Below are positions 20,870-31,811 of a stretch of 64,000 nucleotides of DNA, piece by piece (position 1 is the stretch's first letter; each line of letters starts with the position of its first letter). Source of the DNA: Kuschelorhynchus macadamiae (taxonomy: Eukaryota > Arthropoda > Insecta > Coleoptera > Curculionidae); assembly GCA_030620095.1 (NCBI GenBank), contig JAUTXW010004703.1, forward strand, positions 62,001-126,000, in the 5' to 3' direction. A program made the translations under genes and the position numbers. The notes beneath the pieces are model-generated. The model worked only from the letters and a program-made list of their open reading frames with translations. It did not search any database and had not been told where the DNA came from.

Positions 20870-23527
20870 TACAGGGTGGCCATTTTATGGTGATACAGTA
20901 CCTTATCTAGAAAACGGTAATAGTTCAATTCAATTAAATTCAATTAAATTTTTATTTTATTTTACTTTTGCTTATACAGGGTGTTTCGTTTTGACGTGAG
21001 ACATGTCAACTTTCTTAGTTTAAATAGTATACCCTACATATTATTACATATTTCGATTCTACTGTTAATTTGCGAAGGTTATTATAATAACATCTATATT
21101 TGAATTCTTTATCGTTTTTGAGTAAATTGAGTTTTTAGAATTTAAAAAAAACATATTAAAAAAAAAAAAAATTTACCTATAAAACTTTAATGGAACTGAC
21201 GAATATCCTAAACATACATTACTCAGGGTTCAATTCAACGAGTTTCCATGCTGGTCTTACCAATTAATATACAGGGTGTCAAAAATGGAGAGCAAAACAA
21301 ACAGAAATTTAAATGTAAAAATCTCCTGTTTTTCAAATGGAACACCCTGTATATTTTTATTTCATCTGATTTAGCGTTCAATTACCTATCATTACTCATA
21401 TATATGTCCTATACCTAAAATGAACAGTTTCGATTTTATTAGCCGTTTTCTGATTTGACTATTTTTTTTTTTTAATATAAGTGAACAGATGAAGTGGGCT
21501 AAAATAAAAATGTCGTAAACTAAGCCTTATTCTCATTTCCTTAACACATATAGCGACTATAAATAATGTTAGAAAATTCAAATAAAAGAGAAATATTACG
21601 TAATTTATGTTCTTATTATTTAATGTTTACGAAAATAATGGAGAGACAAAAAAAAATATCTTGTGCCACACGGTATAACTAATAACTAACTGAATATTAA
21701 ACATGATTAAAACAGATTATAAAAAATTTTCAATATGGTCACCGTTCATTGCGATAAATGAAGTGTAAATAGCCTCCATTTTTCGAATAGCGTTCCTTAC
21801 CGATTTAGATGCATTAAAATTATTGATCTCTTCCCTGATTTTTGTTTTTAACTCATTTCTATTATCAGATCTATTTTTATAAACTTTATTTTTAATGCAC
21901 TCCACAAAAAGAAGTCTAAAGGGCTTAAATCAGGGCTTCGTGGTGGCCAGGATATTAAACCATGTCTTCCTATCCACAATGGAAAATGTTGATTAAGGAA
22001 ATTTACTACCGGTGCAACCGTGTGGTAAGGGGCGATATTCTGCTGAAAAATGATATTTTCTCGAATATTTGCTGGCAAGTCGTTGATAAGGGGCATGATT
22101 TCATTCCTAAGCAGCTCCAAGTATCTTTCGCCATTTAACGACCAGTCAAAAAATATTGGTCCGATAATACGGTCGCAAATAATTCCGCACCACACATTTA
22201 CGGTTTGACGGCCTTGTTTTTTAATTGCTTTTATTAGATGTTTATTAGTTTGAGACCAGTAATGAGTGTTTTTTGATTAAAAATACCCGCCGTATTAAAT
22301 GAGGCCTCATCAATCCAAAGCACTTTTGAAAAAAACACATTTTCGAACTGCCGGTCCATAATATCACAACAAAAAGTCAATCTTTCATTAAAGTCTAATT
22401 GTGATAATAATTGAGTTGGAAGAAACTTATAAGGATGATAACCATTCACCTGCAGTGTTTTTTAAATACTTCCTCTACTGACACCTGCAATGTCTCTGTC
22501 AGCATCTCTTTGTGATCTTTCATCATCTTCCTCGAAATAAAGTAAATCTCCAGTTGTTTTTCCTCAGTGAGGAAAAAATTGGGACGATTTTTCTTAAAGT
22601 TTTTAAGGACACCATTTTCCAAATCACGCACAATTTGAAAAAATATAGTCCTGGAGGGAACTCGATTATTAGGATATTCCCTCGAATATTCTCTAAGGGC
22701 TAACCCTGGACTTTTATTATTTTTTATGAAACAGTTGTATAATTTCAAACGTTCGTCTAAACTATATAAAGCCATTTTTTAACAAATTTCGCAGCAAAAA
22801 TTTGACAAAAACGACAAATAGAGCAAATGTCAACTTAAGTCAACAATTGCATTAGGTTATTTCTTAAGCCTATCTTGATTTTTTTAGTTTCTGATCTCAT
22901 TTACTAGCAAAATTCCGGGATAAATCAGAAAATGGCTAATAAAATCGAAACTGTTCATTTTAGGTATAGGACATATATTTGAGTACTGATAGGTAATTGA
23001 AGGCTGAATCAGATGAAATAAAAATATACAGAGTGTTCCATTTGAAAAACAAGAGATTTTTACATTTAAAGTTCTGTTTGTTTTGCTCTCCATTTTTAAC
23101 ACCCTGTATATTAGTTGGTAAGACCAGCATGGAAACTCGTTGAATTAAACCCTTAGTAACGTATGTTTAGGATATTAGTCAGTTCGAATAAAGTTTTATA
23201 GGTAAAAAATTTTTTTTTCAATGTTTTTTTAAAAAAAATTCTAGAAACTCAATTTACTCAAAAACGATAAAGAATTCAAATATAGATGTTATTATAAAAA
23301 CTTTCGCAAATTAACAGTAAAATCGAAACATGTAATAATATACAGGATGTCCCATTTAAATTAAGAAAGTTGACATGTGTCACGTCAAAACGAAACACCC
23401 TGTATAAACAAAAGTGAAATAAAATAAAAATTTAATTGAATCCAAACAAAAGGTATTTAACTTTTTGTCGTAACTATTACCGTTTTCTAGATAAGGTACT
23501 GTATCACCATAAAATGGCCACCCTGTA
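20870..23527 (-). mobile_element. Mariner-like element with very long composite inverted arms inside a PLE
   Basis: The element is 20872-23525 with TA on each side (20870-20871, 23526-23527). The outer end CAGGGTGGCCATTTTATGG is mirrored exactly in kind at 23505-23525. The inverted similarity then runs about 600 bp (20872-21460 against 22910-23525) and includes further termini-like motifs: TACAGGGTGTTTCGTTTTGA at about 20976 and a TA-flanked CAGGGTGTCAAAAATGG...CACCCTG module at 21270-21349, each mirrored in order on the other arm. The transposase lies between the arms on the minus strand. The insertion splits the PLE endonuclease at codons for MYV. Confidence 0.85.
21717..22775 (-). pseudogene. 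Broken mariner-like transposase in the long-armed element
   Basis: Starts at 22775: MALYSLDERLKLYNCFIKNN, LREYSREYPNNRVPSRTIFF (first helix-turn-helix). A break near 22446 leads to HPYKFLPTQLLSQLDFNERL, KVLWIDEASFNTAGIFNQKT (first Asp). A break near 22200 leads to MWCGIICDRIIGPIFFD, IIFQQNIAPYHT (second Asp replaced by Asn), FPLWIGRHGLISWPPRSPDL and SPLDFFLW (third Asp). After 21900 the tail runs ELKTKIREEINNFNASKSVR to a stop at 21717. At least three frameshifts plus loss of the second catalytic Asp; inactive. Confidence 0.85.
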
Positions 23528-23860
23528 CATCTTTTCACAGTCCTGCCACGGAATGCTGTATACTCCGTGGTTTTCTAGTTTGATTTTATCTTTTCGGTTT
23601 CCAAGTAGTTTACCTATATATGATTGTGGCTTGTGTACTTTTTGTATGTTGCGTTTTCTAAGAATTCTTCCGAAATCATATGAGTACTGACTGACTGATG
23701 GTAGGGGGAAGTAAAGAGGGATTAAAGTGGAACTTGCGTCGACTTGTTCTGCTTCTGCTTTGAACCTCAAGATGATTCCAGTACCAGAAGTTAGGGGTGA
23801 AAAGAACCCGTGCAGAAGTTTTAACTCATATTTTTGGCAAGCGACCAAAAGAATTGGCAC
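23528..23860 (-). pseudogene. PLE linker and GIY-YIG endonuclease, N-terminal part
   Basis: Reads PLPSVSQYSYDFGRILRKRN, VHKPQSYIGKLLGNRKDKIK and NHGVYSIPWQDCEKMY. The last is the GIY-like start of the Penelope endonuclease ('GVYxIPCxxCxKxYVGQT'). The frame is cut at the TA target of the mariner-like element and continues at 20869. The upstream RT is absent, so this is a 5'-truncated PLE. Confidence 0.7.
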
Positions 23861-23870
23861 TCATTTTGAT

Positions 23871-26795
23871 TTTATGCGTTTGTAATAATTTCGTGCCTCA
23901 TTTTTAGCCTGTATATTTTCCGAAGTAGGCTTCTTAAAAAAAGTGTCATGTGTACTGATTTATTTAGTCTTGCGTTATCGCAAGATTTTGTAGGTTATTT
24001 ATGTACCATAAAGCTGCTCTCTCTGATCACAAATATTCCGGATTTAATCTCGCTCCCTTTAAAGAGAGATAAAATTAAGAAAAAACCGAGGTAATGTATT
24101 CCAATGTTATCCTTTGTTTCTTTTTAAGGCATACATCTTATGCATGATTTACAAATCAAAACTATTCCTTAAGATCATTACTTCCCTTACTTATTTTGTT
24201 ACTTACTATTTAGGTAGAGATAAACTTTTAAAAAATGTTTTTTCTTTTCAAATTTAAATTAAGGTTGAATTAAATTAGTCGGTATTTTTCGAGTTTTACA
24301 TACGAAGTTTATTAACAGACGCTACACCAAATTAATTTTCATAATGAGGCTCGGTGTTGTTGAAACTGTTTTTCGACATCACATATAAAGCGTAACCTAA
24401 ACAAACATTAAACAAAACAATCAAATTACGCCTATTTCATTACCGCAAAACAAAATTCTCCGGAAAAGCGAGATCCCTGTTTTGTTTGGCGGACAAAAAG
24501 GATGAAATTACAAACAGTGCCCTTAAAGCTCTATAAATATTCATTAGCCGGTCCATAGTGCTGGATTTGCTTCCGAACGAGATATCTAACCTCACCAAAC
24601 CCGCAAATGGTCGGTCATTATTTTGCGTCTTATGGGAAAAAATATTTGACAATACATTTTTTTCGGATTTTCGCTTTGCGCTGTGTCATTTCAATTTTGT
24701 TACTTATTTTTCGCAAGCCGATATTAATACTAATTCGGATTATTTTCAGTCTACCGTAAATTGGAGATGTATTTTTTGTATGATGATCTTAGTTCTGCAA
24801 TAAAGTAGGTAATATGCCAAAACAAGCTTAATGAATATCTGTTCCTCACAAAGAGTAGCTTGTTTGTAACCTTAAAGCTAATGAGAAACTTAATTAAATA
24901 TGAAGCCTTTCTGTTTCCCGATAATGTTAAAGAAAACAATTTTACAGTAAACCTCGTAGCTCTAGCATACGCTGTTAAAAACAAGACCTAATTTAATGAA
25001 GGATAAATTATAAAATGATATCAAATGGTTTTATATTTTGTGATACAACATGAGAGTTATCAAGGGAATAATGTTTATGACATAAACAAAAGGTTATAAG
25101 TAATATCGAATTTCTAAAAGTTTAAAGTTTTTTTTTTATAGAATACTTTTATTAGTTTTTATTTTGAGGGAAAGAAAATTAATAAATATATATTAAACAC
25201 TTTTGCGGGGTATTTCACTTAATTTTAAAGGTAAAAGATCGCGGTTTTCGCGACAGCGTGCTACTTTGAAGCATAAGTGGCAAACTAAGAGTTTTAAGTA
25301 CCATGGCAACTACACCTGCTCTAACTCTTAAACCTTTTTAGGGAATACGAGGGCAGGTGTTTTGGTAAAGAGCATGGATTCGATTCGTTTGGCCTACAGA
25401 GTTTTCGTTTTCGACAACATCAAAAAAAAATTCTGAAAGGGCACAGGAAAGAGAAAAACAGTTATGGCAAATATCATCAAAAAAGTCTAAACAAATTACG
25501 ATTATCGCCGCGTTTTTAAAAAAATATTTTTGTTATATTTTAGTTTTCTGACTTTTTGCTGTCGTTCGCTAAAAATTAAATTTATTAAAAAGTACCAAAG
25601 GGCAAAAAGATATAAAACTGCTCTTCAAGTTTGCGGCTATAAGCATCAGAACAAAACCTACTTTCTTGCAAAAAATGTACTTTCTTCCGTTTGAACATTT
25701 TCCCCTGCACTGACCAATAATAAATTTTGTTATAATTAAGCCGTTCCTCTTTAAGTACTAGGGTAATGTTTCCTAAATGTACATCGATGCCTCAAAATCC
25801 TGCCAAAAAACCAACCTTAGCGGATAAAAATGCTAAAAGTTATGATTTTTTGAATATTTAAAACGATATTCTTATTTTGTAAACAGAATGTAACAGTCAA
25901 AATGTCAATCTATAACTCTTAGATTTACACTTTGATTCTAAAATGTTTCGAAATACTAGAAAATCTAACTTGAAAAAACTGCACAATTCTAAATTTTTTA
26001 GGGATATCGTCACTTATAATCGGGAATGCCTTAAAAAACAACGGTTAGATTTTTTTTGTCACGTGAATGTTATTTTATTTTGACAAATGGAACTTTTTGT
26101 AACGACATGGATTCAAAAAAATGACCAAATAGTTTGAGGAGTGGTAAAAATAGACATGGATCTTAAAGTAGAATAATTCCGCATTTATGTATAATTTTAA
26201 CACATGCTTCATATTCAATATTGTTTACCAAATGAATGTAATTTGTAACGAAATAATAAAAACAGGTAAATTGTGCTAGATAAAACAGAATTTGCGAAAA
26301 AAAAGCTTTAAAAATTAAATCAATTTGTTTAAATAATATATATGAGTTACAGAATTCAAAGTTTTAAATTTTATCCTAGTCAGTTCATGAAGCGTCGGCA
26401 TATTGAGTAAAAACAGAAATTGCACAATCTGCCTGGACTCCTCATGAAAAGCACAAATAATTTTGTGCTTTTCATTGTGCATAACAGAATTTGCACGAAA
26501 AAAAATCGCATTCTACGTTTAAATAATATATATGAGGCACAGAATTATACAACATAGAATCCATAGCATCTGTATGGTTACAAAAAAAAATTGCTACAAA
26601 ATAAATCATTATAAAGATATATTGTACGAAATCTTCATAATAATAGTGATATTGATAGGCAACAAAAATAAACTTTATAAAATATGAACAATACAGTTCT
26701 TAAAGCTTTATCAAATCATTTTTATTTCCTAATATATGGCCTACATCGGGAAATTACACTGCACGTTTATTTTTTAAAAAACTGGCACAATAATT
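23871..26795. other. Long AT-rich interval, no gene recognised
   Basis: Holds one half of a direct repeat (25837-26090, see separate entry), a perfect 14-bp-arm hairpin ATGAAAAGCACAAA/TTTGTGCTTTTCAT at 26444-26475, and a near-duplicate of about 65 bp (26287-26350 and 26481-26546, sharing TTTAAATAATATATATGAG). ORFs up to about 80 codons near 24440-24990 have no motif I recognise. Confidence 0.5.
25837..26090. repeat. Direct repeat, left copy (partner 29670-29920)
   Basis: Shares ordered blocks with 29670-29920: ATATTTAAAACGATATTCTT, TTTTGTAAACAGAATGTAAC, TTCGAAATACTAGAAA, AGGGATATCGTCACTTATAA and TTTTGTCACGTGA, ending at TTATTTTATTTTGACAA. Roughly 80-85% identity by eye. The pair brackets the PLE at 26807-29380 in the same orientation. 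Confidence 0.8.
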
Positions 26796-26834
26796 CTCCA
26801 CTTACTTAAGTTCTAACACTGGAACCTGTGGTGG

Positions 26835-27170
26835 AAGATAGATCAAAATACAAGAGTTCTAACCACACTACAACACAACTTGTTACGTTCTGGGCGCGCG
26901 TTTCGTTAACCAAGTTAGCATCATCAGCAGATGATGTAAACTAAAGTAACTTATCCTAACCGAGACTATTTATAGGTAAATGTGATCACACTTGGTTGCA
27001 CCCGATTGCACCGTTGTCAAGTAAACAATAGAGGGGGCTATAGGGAATAGGCCCTGTGTCTTTATTTAGTGCTTTCTTACCACATTTAACTATTTCTATA
27101 CTCTCAAATGCATCCAATAATCTATTATTAGATACATTTTTAATCAACTTAAGATTATTTATTCTTATTC
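26835..27170 (-). repeat. 3' terminal segment of the PLE (inverted-repeat arm)
   Basis: Reverse complement of 29045-29380 at about 95% identity by eye. It encodes the last residues of the endonuclease frame (LLDAFESIEIVKCGKKALNK, then YSPLYCLLDNGA) plus the 3' non-coding tail with a hammerhead motif. About 30 further bp (26807-26834) reach the target duplicate. Confidence 0.9.
26882..26950 (-). ncRNA. Hammerhead ribozyme, degenerate copy
   Basis: Minus strand, sense to the PLE. Core CTGATGA, then stem-II GCTAAC with TTAAC (one mismatch), GAAAC, and stem-I pairs TCTG/CAGA and GTTAC/GTAAC. The base before the cleavage position (complement of 26894) is C instead of U, breaking the GUC triplet and the 15.1-16.1 pair. 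Self-cleavage should be impaired or lost, unlike the partner at 29271-29339. Confidence 0.65.
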
Positions 27171-27381
27171 GGTGATTATTTTCCAAAGCATGTTGGGCAA
27201 CGCTGGACTTTTCTGTTCTTCCGTGTCTTAAATGTGCCATGTGTTCTTTAAAACGAATGTTTATGGAGCGTTTAATTTGCCCAACATATTTTAGATTGCA
27301 GTCATTACAGCTAATTTCATACATGCCACTCCTCTCCCTCAAGTCGACTTTGTCTTTGGGGTTTCCAAGGAGATTTTTCAA
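26986..27381 (-). pseudogene. PLE GIY-YIG endonuclease domain
   Basis: Reads MKNLLGNPKDKVDLRERSGM, YEISCNDCNLKYVGQIKRSI (GIY-YIG core: SGMYE and KYVGQ), NIRFKEHMAHLRHGRTEKSS with the conserved Arg and Glu-His, VAQHALENNH, and a C-terminal DAFESIEI block. It nicks target DNA to prime reverse transcription. It is separated from the RT by a frameshifted linker (27382-27574: NRIKNIAKSNGY...FKHLRLP...). It ends at 26986 with IGCNQV. Confidence 0.8.
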
Positions 27382-27574
27382 ACTGTTCTCCGTTTTGTAG
27401 GCTACTGTAAAACCTACGTTTTTTAAATACTTTCTCTAGACCTTTCGTATATCTCTGAGATTACTATGAACTGATTGGAAGCCTCAGGTGCTTGAAGAGA
27501 AGTTTATTTACTAATTTATGTAGAAAATTACCATTATATCCATTACTTTTAGCTATATTTTTAATCCGATTAAC

Positions 27575-29039
27575 TTAATTGTTAAAACGTTCCTTACTTA
27601 ATGGAAAATTGACTAACTTGTGCGTTAAGAAATGAAATGCTGCCATTTTGTGTTGACGGCAATGAAATGAGTCGGATGTTATATACCTATCAGTATTAGT
27701 AAATTTCCTATAAATATCAAATTCTAATTTATCGTTATTCCTAATAACTAACGTGTCGAGAAAAGGTAATTCCCCATTGTTCTCCTTTTCGTACGTAAAA
27801 TTAATGGAAGGATATTTATTGTTTAATGTTTCTAAGAAAGTGTCCAAATTTTCTGTTTTAGTATCAAAAATAGCAAATATATCGTCTACGTATCTATACC
27901 ACACCCTTGGGAAACACTTGAGTTCTTTTTTGAATTGGGTTTCTAATATGCCCATAAACAAATTTGCAAGGAACGGAGAGAAGCAATTGCCCATCGCAGT
28001 TCCCTCAAGTTGTTTATAATATTTGTTGTTGAACTGAAAAAAAATTTGATTCATACATAATTTTGTGAGAAGTAAATATTCATCAATAATTTCTTTCTTC
28101 AAATTATTGATTTCAAGTAGTACCTTTAGGTACTCTAAAGCTAGTGGTATGGGTACACTAGGAAACAGTGAGCTTACATCAAAAAAAATTAAAATTTCAC
28201 CTTCTTTTAAGTGAACATTCTTAATTTTATCTAAGAATTCTAATTCTTGAGTTAGTAACCTCAAAGTTATCGTACGAGATATTTAATTTGCTGAATTCTT
28301 CTACTAACCATTTTGAAAAATTGTACGTTGGTGATCCAACAGCTGAAACAATAGGTCTCACGGACTTCCCAGGTTTATGGATTTTGGGAAGGCAATACAG
28401 TTTAGATAACTGTGGGTTACTATGTGTTAGTTTGAATTTTAGTTTATCGGATACAAGGTTTTTACACTGTTTTAAAGTACTTTTTACTTCTGTTATCATT
28501 TTTGATAACGGGTTTTTCTGAATCAAATTGTCTACTCTTTCAAAATAATCTGTTTTGTCTACTATAACAACCTTATTTCCTTTGTCAGCTTTTAAATAAA
28601 AACATTCCTTTTTCTTCAGTCCCTTTGACCTGTTGTTAACAACGTTTTTTGAGATTTGATTTCTGCAAGCCTCTCTAATGAATCCCTTAGTTGACTCTGG
28701 CACGTATTGAATGGAACTTTCGATATTCCCTATAATAGTTGGTAAACTATTTTTTACTGGAGGCTCTGCAAAATTCAAACCTTTATTCAAAAGGGCGATT
28801 TCTCTATTATCAAAGGACTGAGAAGAAAGATTTTCTACAATGTTCTCGACTTCCGAAGAAATTTGTTTTTGTGGTTTCAACTTTCTCAGTTTGTTTTTAA
28901 GTGAACACATTTTCTTCAAAAATTTGGCATCGATAACTACGAACATTTTTCTTTGAAAATCTAACCACTGTTCAAATTCTAAATTACTAAGCTTATAAGT
29001 GAGTTTTTTAAATAATCCGTATGCTTCAATTTCAAGCAT
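27575..29039 (-). pseudogene. PLE reverse transcriptase, one frameshift
   Basis: The upstream part (29039-28227) has KADKGNKVVIVDKTDYFERV and SKLYCLPKIHKPGKSVRPIV, the PLE motifs before the RT palm. A frameshift around 28240-28265 leads to ILIFFDVSSLFPSVPIPLAL (motif A), GTAMGNCFSPFLANLFMG (motif B), WYRYVDDIFAIF (motif C with YVDD) and NGELPFLDTLVIRN (motif D/E region). All polymerase Asp residues are present. The N-terminus begins next to the inverted duplicate, so the original 5' end may be shortened. One indel separates it from a continuous RT. Confidence 0.9.
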
Positions 29040-29044
29040 ACTTC

Positions 29045-29380
29045 GTTGCTATACGGGAATAAATAATCTTAAGTTGATTAAAAATGTATCTAATAATAGA
29101 TTATTGGATGCATTTGAGAGTATAGAAATAGTAAAATGTGGTAAGAAAGCACTCAATAAAGACAGAGGGCCTATTCCCTATAGCCCCCTCTATTGTTTAC
29201 TTGACAACGGTGCAGTCGGGTGCAACCAAGTGTGACCACATTTACCTATAAATAGTCTCGGTTAGGATAAGTTACTTAAGTTTATATCATCTGCTGATGA
29301 TGCTAACTTGGTTAGCGAAACGCGTGTCCAGAACGTAACAAGTTGTGGTGTAGTGTGGTTAGAACTCTTGTATTTTGATC
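29045..29380 (+). repeat. Inverted copy of the PLE 3' end, upstream of the RT
   Basis: On the plus strand this repeats the PLE C-terminal codons (NNLKLIKNVSNNRLLDAFES ... YSPLYCLLDNGAVGCNQV) and 3' tail, facing away from the RT. It runs to the target duplicate at 29380. The antisense placement suggests twin-priming or template switching between two PLE RNAs during insertion (inference). Confidence 0.9.
29271..29339 (+). ncRNA. Hammerhead ribozyme, canonical-core copy
   Basis: Plus strand. Box CTGATGA 29294-29300; stem II GCTAAC 29302-29307 with GTTAGC 29311-29316 (six pairs, loop TTG); GAAA 29317-29320; stem III AC/GT with loop GCGT; GUC ending at 29328, the predicted cleavage site. Stem I: TCTG 29290-29293 with CAGA 29329-29332, and GTTAC 29271-29275 with GTAAC 29335-29339 around an internal loop. 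One extra U (29301) lies between the first box and stem II, a variation tolerated in at least one viroid hammerhead (from memory). Type I with a minimal stem III, as reported for PLE hammerheads. Confidence 0.8.
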
Positions 29381-29390
29381 TCCACTTACT

Positions 29391-30229
29391 GACAAAAACT
29401 GTTTAGTATTCACATGGTACATATCTGATTTAATTTTGTTTATTGTATGACTTATATTAATAACTGTAATATACATTAAACAACTTTTGTTCATTGTTTT
29501 CTTCCATCTAGAAATAACAGAAAGAAAATTATCGACTTCAATGAAATCAAAACAAACACAATTCGACAACTGGAATACGTCACTTCATGAAATGCCGATC
29601 AGTCAGATTGTGTTACACCCAATACGTTAATATTGTATGGGCTTTTCATGAAGACACAAGGCAATTAAAAAAGTTGTATTTTTTCAATATTTAAAATGAT
29701 ATTCTTGTTTTGTAAACAGAATGTAACGGAGACGGTTTATTTTTTTGACTCCAAAATGTTCCGAAATACTAGAAATTCTAACTTAAAAAAATGCACAATT
29801 CCTAATTTTTGAGGGATATCGTCACTTATAATTGGAAATGCCTTAAAAAAACATTGGCTGGATTTTTTTTTGTCACGTGAGTGTCATTGTGTTATTTTAT
29901 TTTGACAACATTTGTACTGCAAATACCGAATTCCAATCTGTTGAAACACTCTAGTGTAGTATTCTATTTTGCAAGGTTAAGAGTCCTATATGTGTCTGTA
30001 TGAGGATGCTTAAGTTTTAAAACCCTTAAAGTAAAACATGCTCCCGACAGTTTTGTACAAATATTTTTACAATGGAGCTTTCAATTGAGATTGCTAATGA
30101 CATAGAAAGAAGCCTAACGTTATAATATGGCAAAAATAATGAATATCAAATTCCGTTTTGTCTTGCTTAGATCTTATGTTAAAAGGTATATATTGTGTTT
30201 AATCAACGTTTAATTCTGTGATTTAAGCT
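29391..30229. other. Interval with one repeat copy, otherwise unassigned
   Basis: Contains the right copy of a 250-bp direct repeat (29670-29920). The flanks are AT-rich without recognisable coding potential. Confidence 0.5.
29670..29920. repeat. Direct repeat, right copy (partner 25837-26090)
   Basis: Same ordered blocks as the left copy, with an extra GTGTCATTG before TTATTTTATTTTGACAA. It probably represents an older dispersed element of unknown class. Confidence 0.8.
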
Positions 30230-30960
30230 ACATCAATCTTTGGTTTCGGGTAAAGTATGGTTCACTCTAATTCGAAGCTTGTCCTGGGTGTCAGAGAAAA
30301 TTGTCAAGAATATGCAAACATTGAAAGTGGTAAGTCATTTATATAAATTAAAAATAAAAGTGGTTCCAAAATTGACCCCTATAGAACTCCGCATGAAATA
30401 TTTTCCCAACCTGAGAAAAATTCTATCCCATTGTTATCTGACATGACCACTGGCTGGCTGCGAAAAGTCAAATATAATGAAATCCACTGCAAAAGGCATA
30501 CCCCTGACACCAATATGTTCAAGCTTAAGAAACAAAACATCACTATCTACTCAAAAGCCTTTCTAAAATTGCATGTTCGTGGCACAACCATCACGATCTA
30601 AGCACTGAAAAACAACATTCAAAACATGTGTTACATCCATATTTATATTTTTCTCTTTCAAGACACTAAACTGAGAGATACTTATAATTTTAAATGTAAG
30701 AATAAAATAAAGAAGGGGTTTCAATATGAATTTTTTAATTAATTCACACAACGAAGAAATTAATGAGATTGGTCGGTAATTAGTAATAGTTTCTGTGTAC
30801 CCCCATTTGAAAAGTTCTTTTACATGAGCTAAACTAACTTTAAACAGTTGAGAAACAGACCATCTGAAAATAACATTTTAATAATAGTAGCAAGTGTCAT
30901 GGACAATTTCCTTTATAAAAGATCATATCTACATAATAGATATGATAAAAGATTATATGT
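30230..30960 (-). pseudogene. Non-LTR retrotransposon RT remnant
   Basis: Decayed LINE reverse transcriptase on the minus strand. From about 30850: VSLAHVKELFKWGYTET, then TNYRPISLIS (RT motif 1), SLCELIKKF. After several breaks MSDNNGIEFFSGWE and a GVL-stop-GSILEPLLFLIY-INDLP segment near 30390-30345, matching the GVPQGSILGPLLFLIYINDLP motif. Many stops and frameshifts. Jockey/CR1-type by motif wording; clade uncertain. Confidence 0.75.
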
Positions 30961-31736
30961 ACAAAGGTTTTTAGTTTTTAAAGACATGCAGGCGTTTATA
31001 ATATCATAGAGGTTGACAGGACTTAAAAAGTTTTCTCTTTTCTACCCTTATAATTTTTTTTAAGACGGTGCAATATCTCTTAACAAAATTTTGACAATTT
31101 TAATCTTTGTTTTTTTTTTCGAATTGTAAGAGAAGTCATTTTGTTTTACATGATTTTTGATTAGCTATTAATTAATTAAATTATTTAACCAAAAACGTTT
31201 TCAAATTGCGTTGCCAATCCATTATGATTTTGCGAGCGCATAATATTTGTAGGAAATGTAACTACATGGAAATGTACTATTTTAGTGTTCGAAGCAAATG
31301 CACATATTGATGCGACTATTTGGTTGATTAATTACATAAACGAATTAATTATTTTAGTAAACAATATTCCCAATTATTATATAATGCCGATGTATTGGCG
31401 AGCATTTGGAAAATGGGTGAAAGAATTAAATTTAACACAATATTTTTTTATACACTTGATTGTTTCGAACAAAAAAGTATTATTTGAACAATAAAGTATA
31501 TATTTTGTGTTATTACTGAATTTTAGTGGTGTTTTTTATAACTAATTTAGGCATTGTACAAAAAAATGTCTATTGCTTTAGTTCAAAAATAAATAAATAA
31601 ATAACGTCTTGATTAGGAAGTTGTATATTATATAACAAATAAAAAAAATAACTGTAGCGAAGTTTAGCCAGGGGCTCTTCTTCCACTTAACCACAAATAA
31701 TAAGTAGAATTAACAACTTTAACTAAATATATTAAC
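30961..31736. other. AT-rich spacer, nothing recognised
   Basis: A 69-codon ORF at 31285-31494 has no recognised motif. It ends at the TA target site of the Tc1-like element. Confidence 0.45.
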
Positions 31737-31811
31737 TACACTATCGGACATAAGTATTGCAGCAAATTAAAAAATCAAAAATTTGCATGGCATATAGCGA
31801 ACACAAGAGCG

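Larger units (their letters stand above)
26796..29390 (-). mobile_element. Penelope-like element with 11-bp target duplication and inverted 3'-end copy
   Basis: The insertion is bounded by CTCCACTTACT at 26796-26806 and 29380-29390. Coding runs on the minus strand: N-terminal and RT domains (29039-27575), then GIY-YIG endonuclease (27381-26986). The 3'-end segment 26835-27170 is duplicated in inverted orientation at 29045-29380, placed upstream of the RT. Each copy carries a hammerhead ribozyme motif. Terminal duplicates of this kind are known for PLEs (pseudo-LTRs); here they are inverted relative to each other. Confidence 0.9.

Noticed and set aside
24440..24990. Overlapping 70-80-codon ORFs as a host gene
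   Set aside because: Both strands equally open, no conserved motif, no exon-like borders I could trust.
28999..29235. Separate plus-strand gene at the 5' end of the PLE
   Set aside because: It repeats the endonuclease C-terminus because the 3' end is duplicated in inverse; not an independent gene.
26835..29380. Terminal repeats of the 26.8-29.4 kb element as retroviral-type LTRs
   Set aside because: They are inverted, contain coding sequence of a GIY-YIG endonuclease and hammerheads, and the RT has PLE motifs; PLE pseudo-LTR logic fits instead.
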